Part shown: positions 32,591-37,137 of the stretch, one piece after another
Layout of the letters: each line of letters begins with the position of its first letter
Numbering within the stretch: position 1 is the first letter of the stretch
Assembly (NCBI GenBank): GCA_016929795.1
Contig: JAFGIA010000307.1
Coordinates: 1-37,137, forward strand
Source of the DNA: Anaerolineae bacterium
GTDB taxonomy: Bacteria; Chloroflexota; Anaerolineae; JAAYZQ01
Length of the DNA: 37,137 nucleotides
Reading direction: 5' to 3'
The notes under the pieces: generated by a model
Told to the model about the DNA's origin: nothing
Databases searched by the model: none
What the model saw: the letters and a program-made list of their open reading frames with translations, nothing else
Program-made: the position numbers and the translations under genes

Positions 32591-33394
32591 ATGGGTGAGA
32601 CCCAACGGCTGCAAAAGGTGATGGCGCGCGCCGGCGTGGCGTCGCGGCGCAAGTGTGAAGAGATGATCGCTGCCGGGCGGGTGACAGTGAATGGCATCGT
32701 AGTGACCCGGCTGGGGACGAAAGTGGATCCGGAGCGCGACGATGTGCGAGTGGACGGGCGGTCGACCCGAATCCGGGCCGGGGACAACCCCGAGGAGCGA
32801 GTGTACGTGCTGCTGAACAAGCCCACGGGTGTGATCTCGGCGATGCGTGATCCGCGTGGCAGAAGGGCACTGGGCGACCTGTTGACACTGGATCCGAGCC
32901 CGAATATCCTCATATCCCCCTTGGGCCCCCGATACCCGATACTTGATGCCCACCTCTTCCCCGTGGGGCGGCTTGATTACGACAGCGAGGGCCTGATCCT
33001 GCTCACGAATGACGGCGAGCTGGCGAACCTGCTCACTCACCCACGCTACGAGCACGAAAAAGAGTACCGGGTGACCGTGGCAGGCAAGCTGGCCGACGAG
33101 GTGGTGGAGGCGTGGCGACGCGGAGTGGTGCTGGACGGCAAGCGCACAGCGCCTGCCAAGGTAGAGGTGTTGGACAGAAGCGAGGCGGCGACCGATCTGT
33201 GCGTGGTGATGCACGAGGGGCGCAAGCGCCAGATCCGGCGGGTGGCGGATCTGTTTGGACATCCGGTGCGCAGGCTGGTGCGAGTGCGCATCGGCTCGAT
33301 CAAGTTGGGCAGCCTGGACGCCGGTCAATGGCGCTATCTGACCGACCGTGAGGTGAAGGGCCTGGAAGCGATCAAGGAGAGGGAGGAGGCCTAG
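32591..33394 (+). CDS. pseudouridine synthase, RluB/RsuA family, with an internal insertion
   Basis: A 267-aa RNA pseudouridine synthase. An S4 RNA-binding domain comes first (RLQKVMARAGVASRRKCEEM, VNG). The catalytic domain has D129 in GRLDYDSEGLILLTND, the family's nucleophile, and KEYRVTV and GRKRQIRR further on. Between DLLTLDP and FPVGRLD lies an extra stretch of about 17-20 residues (starting SPNILISPLGP) not expected in RluB. Its DNA matches the palindromic repeat family seen downstream. The RluB type modifies 23S rRNA at 2605; the site here is inferred. It is coupled to the patatin gene. Confidence 0.9.
   Translation: MGETQRLQKVMARAGVASRRKCEEMIAAGRVTVNGIVVTRLGTKVDPERDDVRVDGRSTRIRAGDNPEERVYVLLNKPTGVISAMRDPRGRRALGDLLTLDPSPNILISPLGPRYPILDAHLFPVGRLDYDSEGLILLTNDGELANLLTHPRYEHEKEYRVTVAGKLADEVVEAWRRGVVLDGKRTAPAKVEVLDRSEAATDLCVVMHEGRKRQIRRVADLFGHPVRRLVRVRIGSIKLGSLDAGQWRYLTDREVKGLEAIKEREEA
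32899..32930 (+). repeat. palindromic repeat inserted in the pseudouridine synthase gene
   Basis: CCCGAATATCC (32899-32909) and TTGGGCCCC (32921-32929) resemble the copy at 35694-35713. It falls exactly at the extra protein segment in the RluB-type gene. Confidence 0.5.
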
Positions 33395-33399
33395 GACTG

Positions 33400-34182
33400 T
33401 TGGAGATGACGATTGCGATTGACGGCCCGGCGGCGTCGGGCAAGAGCACTGTAGGTTGCTTGCTGGCAGAGCGCCTGGGCTATGTGTACCTCGACACCGG
33501 GGTCATGTACCGCGCGGTGACCTGCGTGGCACTGGCACGCGGCATTCCGATCGAGGATGAGGTCGCCGTGACGCAGCTTGCCGCTACGCTGCGCATTGAC
33601 ATTGAGCGCCCGGCGGTGGACGACGGGCGGCAGTACACAGTGTTGGCGGATGGGTGCGACGTGACGTGGGAGATCCGCCAGCCAGGAGTGGACCATGGTG
33701 TGTCGCCTGTATCGGCCTACGAGGGGGTAAGGGCAGCGCTCACCTTGCAGCAGCGGCGGATTGGCGATCAGGGGGGCGTGGTCATGGTTGGGCGTGACAT
33801 CGGCACCGTCGTGCTGCCCCACGCCGACCTGAAGATCTATCTTGATGCCACACTGGAAGAGCGGGCACGGCGGCGCTACCGTGAGGTGATGGCGCGTGGC
33901 GAGGCGGCTGACTTGGGCACTGTGCTCGCCGAAGTGCGCCGCCGCGACGAGATCGACAGCAGCCGCGCGCTGGCCCCCCTGCGCCCGGCTGACGACGCCT
34001 TGATTCTCGATACCACACCCTTCCAGGTGGACGAGGTGCTGGAGCGCGTGCTTGCACTGGTCGCGTCCAGGATTCGCGTCCTGGACGTGAATGCGGAAGG
34101 AGACGGCTTTTCGAACGCCTCCGGCGCTGCCCCCGGCGCCGATTCTGGCGCATCAGTGCCACATGGCGCAGGCGTGACGTGA
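33400..34182 (+). CDS. cmk: cytidylate kinase with a C-terminal tail
   Basis: A 260-aa CMP/dCMP kinase. The P-loop is GPAASGKST (K15), followed by LDTGVMYRAV and VGRDIGTVVLP. The final lid and helix region contains DSSRALAPLRPADDALILDT. The typical length is about 220 residues. The last 35 or so (from RVLDVNAEGDGF, rich in G, A and S) are extra and low in complexity, and their end overlaps the DUF512 start (GTGA). The start is TTG 33400, with GGAGGAGG upstream; ATG 33406 is a possible alternative. Order rluB-cmk is common in bacteria. Confidence 0.93.
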   Translation: MEMTIAIDGPAASGKSTVGCLLAERLGYVYLDTGVMYRAVTCVALARGIPIEDEVAVTQLAATLRIDIERPAVDDGRQYTVLADGCDVTWEIRQPGVDHGVSPVSAYEGVRAALTLQQRRIGDQGGVVMVGRDIGTVVLPHADLKIYLDATLEERARRRYREVMARGEAADLGTVLAEVRRRDEIDSSRALAPLRPADDALILDTTPFQVDEVLERVLALVASRIRVLDVNAEGDGFSNASGAAPGADSGASVPHGAGVT

Positions 34183-35675
34183 GCAAGGGAGGCCACTATC
34201 CGGGTTTCTGGCCGGGGAACCTGGTTTCTTCATCCGAGGACCCTCGGCCCCCCTCGGGCGGAATCATCGACTCGGTCGAGCCCGGCAGCGTCGGTGCGCA
34301 GGCGCAGCTCCGCCCGGGCGACAGACTGCTCGCCATCGATGGGCATTCCCTGCGCGACGTGATCGACGTCCAGTTCTATGGCGCCGAAGAGGTGCTGGAG
34401 CTGCTGGTGGAGCGGGATGGTAAGCGCCACACCGTGTTGGTGGAACGGGAATATGGCCAGGACCTCGGCCTGACTTTCATGAATCCTACATTTGACGTCG
34501 ACGTGCGGCGCTGTGTAAACAACTGCGACTTTTGTTTCGTCAAGCAGAATCCACGCGGCATGCGCCGCTCGCTATACGTGAAGGACGATGATTACCGCCA
34601 CGCATTTCTCTTTGGCAACTTTGTGACACTCACCAACCTGACGGAAGCGGACTGGACACGGCTGGAGGAGCAACGGTTGAGCCCGCTCTACGTGTCGGTA
34701 CACGCCACAGATCCAGATCTGCGACGCCGTTTTTTGCAATGCCCTGCTGCCCCGAACGTGATGGACCAATTGAGACGTCTCGCCGCGCTCGGCATCGAAA
34801 TACACACGCAGGTCGTGCTCGTCCCTGGCCTGAACGATGGGGAGCACCTGGCACGCACGATTCAGGATCTGGCAGATTTGCACGGGGATCCCGAGCACCC
34901 TCGGGCCGTGGCGTCTGTGGGCGTGGTCCCGATTGGTCTCACCAAGTACCACCGTGGACGCTGCCGGGCCTATACACCAGAGGAAGCTCGCGACCTGCTC
35001 GACCGGATCGAGGCCTGGCAGGCCGGCTTTCGTGACAAGTGGGGAGAGGGATTTGTGTATGCTGCCGACGAGTGGTACCTCACCGCCGAACCCGAGTATC
35101 CCTCGGGCGGGCGCGACGTGCCGCCGGCCGACGCGTATGACGATTTTGCACAGATCGAGAATGGCGTGGGCATGGTACGGCAACTGCTCGACGAGTGGGA
35201 GGAGCTTAAGGGAGATGGGGGGCGGGGAATCGGGGGGGGGGAACTGCCAAGGAATGTGACGCTGGTGTGTGGGACGCTGATCGCGCCCGTGTTGGAGCGG
35301 GTCGTGGGGGAGCTGAACGATCTCACCGGGGCAGGGTGGCAGGTGGTGCCGGTGGTGAACGAGTTCTTTGGACCGGTGACGACTGTGTCAGGCCTGTTGA
35401 CGGCGCAGGATGTGATCGCGACGCTGGAGCGTCGAAGCCGGCTTTCTTGCCAGGAAACCCGGTTTCTTCCTCCGAGTACCCTGGGGTACTCTCGGGCCCC
35501 GACCGTGATCCTGCCACGGTCGATGTTCACTGGTCGCTATGGTGCTGGATCGGCGCCACCCGATACGACGCTGGATGACGTGCACGTGGACGAGATCGGC
35601 GCACGGCTTGGTGTGCGAGTGGTGATTGCGGGCACGATGGGAGAAGCGCTCGAACAGGTGAGAAGGATAGCGTAG
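34179..35675 (+). CDS. DUF512 radical-SAM-like protein with PDZ domain, carrying repeat-derived insertions
   Basis: A 498-aa protein of the DUF512 family: an N-terminal PDZ-like domain (GIIDSVEPGS, RPGDRLLAIDGHSLRD), then a radical-SAM-like core with C112, C116 and C119 (CVNNCDFCF). VVLVPGLNDG follows, and the DUF512 C-terminal domain contains VTLVCGTLIAPVL and FFGPVTTVSGLL. Members are often next to der; the reaction is unknown. The first 28 residues and a 22-24-residue block late in the protein (between ATLE and VILPRSMF) are not expected in the family. Both coincide with copies of a DNA repeat. GTG 34179 overlaps the cmk stop. Confidence 0.85.
   Translation: MSKGGHYPGFWPGNLVSSSEDPRPPSGGIIDSVEPGSVGAQAQLRPGDRLLAIDGHSLRDVIDVQFYGAEEVLELLVERDGKRHTVLVEREYGQDLGLTFMNPTFDVDVRRCVNNCDFCFVKQNPRGMRRSLYVKDDDYRHAFLFGNFVTLTNLTEADWTRLEEQRLSPLYVSVHATDPDLRRRFLQCPAAPNVMDQLRRLAALGIEIHTQVVLVPGLNDGEHLARTIQDLADLHGDPEHPRAVASVGVVPIGLTKYHRGRCRAYTPEEARDLLDRIEAWQAGFRDKWGEGFVYAADEWYLTAEPEYPSGGRDVPPADAYDDFAQIENGVGMVRQLLDEWEELKGDGGRGIGGGELPRNVTLVCGTLIAPVLERVVGELNDLTGAGWQVVPVVNEFFGPVTTVSGLLTAQDVIATLERRSRLSCQETRFLPPSTLGYSRAPTVILPRSMFTGRYGAGSAPPDTTLDDVHVDEIGARLGVRVVIAGTMGEALEQVRRIA
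34200..34259 (+). repeat. palindromic repeat copy A, at the N terminus of the DUF512 gene
   Basis: The first 45 bp (34200-34244) match 35438-35482 at 38 of 45 positions. They contain GGTTTCTT and CCGAG-GACC-CTCGG (34234-34247). Translated, it gives about 20 residues (PGFWPGNLVSSSEDP and on) ahead of the PDZ domain. Confidence 0.7.
34890..34905 (+). repeat. short CCCGAG-CACC-CTCGGG palindrome inside the DUF512 gene
   Basis: A perfect 6-bp inverted repeat with a 4-nt loop. It has the same core as copies A and B but without their flanks. It encodes PEHPRA between two conserved parts of the radical-SAM-like core. Confidence 0.4.
35091..35107 (+). repeat. short CCCGAG-TATCC-CTCGGG palindrome inside the DUF512 gene
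   Basis: A perfect 6-bp inverted repeat with a 5-nt loop, another core-only copy. It encodes EYPSGG just before a low-complexity stretch. Confidence 0.4.
35438..35500 (+). repeat. palindromic repeat copy B, inside the DUF512 C-terminal region
   Basis: 38 of 45 positions match copy A. It also contains a perfect 8-bp hairpin, GAGTACCC (35474-35481) with GGGTACTC (35484-35491), nested in CCGAG and CTCGG. It is read in a different frame from copy A, giving RLSCQETRFLPPSTLGYSRA. Confidence 0.72.
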
Positions 35676-35691
35676 GGGCGAACCCGAATCC

Positions 35692-35713
35692 GGCCCGAAT
35701 ACTCTTGGGCCCC
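35692..35713. repeat. intergenic copy of the palindromic repeat, between convergent genes
   Basis: GGCCC (35692-35696) pairs with GGGCC (35707-35711) around the CCCGAATAC and TTGGG cores. It is an imperfect copy that sits between the DUF512 gene and the minus-strand hydrolase, so it could double as a terminator. Confidence 0.45.
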
Positions 35714-35732
35714 TGCTGCCCGCTTCCCAATC

Positions 35733-36686
35733 CTACGCCAGTTGGCCGAGGAGTGATAGTCCGGGGCGGACAAAGAGAGGGGGATTGATCTCGGGCGTGA
35801 TGTGATTCGCGCCAGCGGCGTCATCGATGAGGCGCACCTCTACCCGCTTGCTGGCGGGGAAGTTTGTCTCTTGGAATGCGGGCACGAGGGACGCGAGTTG
35901 ATCGGGGGTTGGGCCGCCCGGGAAGGGATCGCGCCAGCGGATGACACTGTCGCTTGTGCCCAGGAGGAGGACGACCTCACCCGGGTAGTCAAAGTCGGGT
36001 CCAGGTACTTTGTGGCAGGCCCAACGAATGTCGTCCACCAAGTTGCGCAGCGATCGACTGCGCACCAGGTCGATCAGCAGGCCGCACGCGAAATTTCCAC
36101 CCACACGCAGTGTTTCGGCCACGTTGGTCAGGCGCATGTGGAACAGGTCTCCGGCTACGACGCGTGTTGCTTCCAGCAAGAAGCTGGCGACCATTTCTGA
36201 CGGCTTGCGCTCGACCAACCCTACAGGGCAGATGCCGAGGTATTGGGGGAAGAGGATGGGGTCCTCTCTCGCGGCGCGCAGCGCCTCGCCCCCACCATGG
36301 GACCAGCCGACGATGGTGGCTCGATGAGTGGACCGGGCGGAGCTACGCTTGAGCCCGAACAGGCGATCGTGGACAACCTCGGCGATGGCTCGCGCCTCAG
36401 TGCAGTCACCGCCCCGCGTCGGGGTAGGATCGATGCACCACGCGACCCTGGCCCGGCTCTGCATCGCGAATTCGGCGACAAGACGCCGCGGACCGGTGAC
36501 CGTCTGGCCGTGGCCCGGCACGACGACGATCACGTTACCGTCGAGTTCCTCGCGCTGCGCCCGTTCGTCGGCCGTGCGCGCATCCACGATCAGGATCTCG
36601 TAGCGTACCGTCTCGCCGGAGATGACGATGGACCCACTCTCGCGGCTCGTGTGCACGTATCGAAAAGACTCTGTCTCTGCTTCCAT
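35733..36686 (-). CDS. alpha/beta hydrolase family protein
   Basis: A 317-aa alpha/beta-hydrolase-fold protein. VIVVVPGHGQTV (52-63) is the oxyanion region, the nucleophile elbow is GWSHGG with S129, and a histidine in AGANHITPE near the C terminus may complete the triad. It has no signal peptide. The substrate cannot be named. The frame is open to an ATG at 36722, but that lies in the palindromic repeat. The ATG at 36686 has GAGGGG upstream, so I use it. It probably forms a unit with the cupin gene upstream. Confidence 0.78.
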   Translation of the reverse strand: MEAETESFRYVHTSRESGSIVISGETVRYEILIVDARTADERAQREELDGNVIVVVPGHGQTVTGPRRLVAEFAMQSRARVAWCIDPTPTRGGDCTEARAIAEVVHDRLFGLKRSSARSTHRATIVGWSHGGGEALRAAREDPILFPQYLGICPVGLVERKPSEMVASFLLEATRVVAGDLFHMRLTNVAETLRVGGNFACGLLIDLVRSRSLRNLVDDIRWACHKVPGPDFDYPGEVVLLLGTSDSVIRWRDPFPGGPTPDQLASLVPAFQETNFPASKRVEVRLIDDAAGANHITPEINPPLFVRPGLSLLGQLA

Positions 36687-36703
36687 CTTGGCCCCTCGTG
36701 ATA

Positions 36704-36738
36704 CGTGATGCGTATCGATCACGCATCACGCATCACGC
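36704..36738. repeat. 7-bp tandem repeat with an inverted copy (ATCACGC units)
   Basis: Three tandem ATCACGC units run over 36718-36738. CGTGATGCGT (36704-36713) is the reverse complement of ACGCATCACG (36721-36730), so the site can form a 10-bp hairpin. It fills the gap between the cupin and hydrolase genes. Confidence 0.65.
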
Positions 36739-36743
36739 AAGAA

Positions 36744-37076
36744 TCACCGATAGTCTTGGCGCACCGGGTGCCACGCGTCGATCGCCCGGCACGGTGCATT
36801 GAGAATCACGGCGCTGTGGGGTATATTCGGCTCGATCAGCACCCCGTCGCCTGCCCGAAGCACCCGCCTTTCTCCCTCCAGTGTGAACTCCATGGCACCT
36901 GACACTACCCACGTGATCTGTTGGTGGGGGTGGCGGTGCTCTGGGATCACGGCATTGGGCTCAAAGTCAAAAAATGTCAGCATGACGTCATCAAGGTACA
37001 CGGCCCGGCGCGTGACGCCTGGCAGCATCTCTGTGGCCTCGAGGTCATCGGCTAGCCACCTATCACTTTGGTGCAT
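36744..37076 (-). CDS. cupin domain protein
   Basis: A 110-aa single-domain cupin. The metal-binding motif 1 is PEHRHPHQQITWVVSG (H47, H49 and Q53 region), and motif 2 is GDGVLIEPNIPHSAVI. The fold commonly binds a metal for dioxygenase, isomerase or sensory roles; the length gives no specific function. ATG 37076 is preceded by AGGGTGG. It is the first gene of the minus-strand pair, and its promoter would lie beyond or near the window end. Confidence 0.82.
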   Translation of the reverse strand: MHQSDRWLADDLEATEMLPGVTRRAVYLDDVMLTFFDFEPNAVIPEHRHPHQQITWVVSGAMEFTLEGERRVLRAGDGVLIEPNIPHSAVILNAPCRAIDAWHPVRQDYR

Positions 37077-37109
37077 ATGGTACCACCCTGAACAAGGGAG
37101 AGCGACCTT

Positions 37110-37135
37110 GAGCCAACTGGCGTTTCAGCCAGCTC
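37110..37135. other. hairpin at the right end of the window
   Basis: CTGGC (37117-37121) pairs with GCCAG (37128-37132) around GTTTCA, and GAG/CTC extends it over a small bulge. The role is unclear because the next gene is outside the window. Confidence 0.3.
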
Positions 37136-37137
37136 CA

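Noticed and set aside
31754..33328. A 524-codon open frame on the minus strand opposite patatin and the pseudouridine synthase
   Set aside because: It has no domain or start signal; the plus-strand genes have complete active sites.

Overview
This is a GC-rich, densely coding bacterial chromosome segment with no rRNA, tRNA, CRISPR array, transposase or phage gene that I can see. Frequent GTG/TTG starts, zinc-ribbon forms of bL28 and bL32, a gene order close to the Gram-positive rpmB-yloU-fakA-recG-fabD-fabG block, a bacterial translin, a bacterial cyclic-2,3-diphosphoglycerate-synthetase-like GTPase and a DivIVA-like/DUF177/rpmF block together suggest a member of the Chloroflexota (Anaerolineae/Caldilineae-like). 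That assignment is inference, not a database result. Promoters are sigma70-like: several -35/-10 pairs sit 17-18 bp apart, with TTGACA-, TACAAT- and TATAAT-type boxes.

Layout. 0.1-4.9 kb (+): MobA-like nucleotidyltransferase, MFS exporter, HAD-IIA phosphatase, rlmN and rpe. 4.95-5.24 kb: three hairpins in a row, then rpmB (bL28, 59 aa) on the minus strand. 5.4-14.1 kb (+): Asp23/YloU, FakA, two DegV/FakB proteins, recG, coaD, a DivIVA/SepIVA-like coiled-coil protein, DUF177 and rpmF, closed by a clear terminator. 14.2-19.2 kb (+): acyl-CoA dehydrogenase, fabD, fabG, a second Asp23, nusB, a TatB-like protein and tatC, many with overlapping stop/start codons. 19.4-24.2 kb (+): cDPG-synthetase-like GTPase, GNAT acetyltransferase, ureohydrolase, a 195-aa unknown and a second acyl-CoA dehydrogenase. 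24.3-26.8 kb: a 75-aa membrane protein (-), AMMECR1 (+) and a GH13 glucosidase (-). 26.9-31.4 kb: TldE/PmbA-like protein, translin and a two-gene membrane-anchored Cas4-like nuclease (+), meeting TldD (-) head to head. 31.6-35.7 kb (+): patatin, RluB-type pseudouridine synthase, cmk and a DUF512 radical-SAM/PDZ protein. 35.7-37.1 kb (-): alpha/beta hydrolase and cupin.

How the genes fit together. The central 14 kb is an acyl-chain and translation housekeeping region. FakA with FakB proteins phosphorylates exogenous fatty acids, CoaD makes CoA precursor, FabD/FabG elongate, an acyl-CoA dehydrogenase oxidises, and rpmB, rpmF and nusB serve ribosome production. The 27-31 kb region is the least ordinary part. 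A translin-type RNase fold overlaps a Cas4-like PD-(D/E)XK nuclease whose iron-sulphur ligands are divided between two membrane proteins, flanked on both sides by the two halves of a TldD/TldE protease.

A second unusual layer is a family of short palindromic repeats between 32.9 and 35.7 kb. These lie inside coding sequence and appear to have added in-frame segments to the DUF512 and RluB-type proteins.
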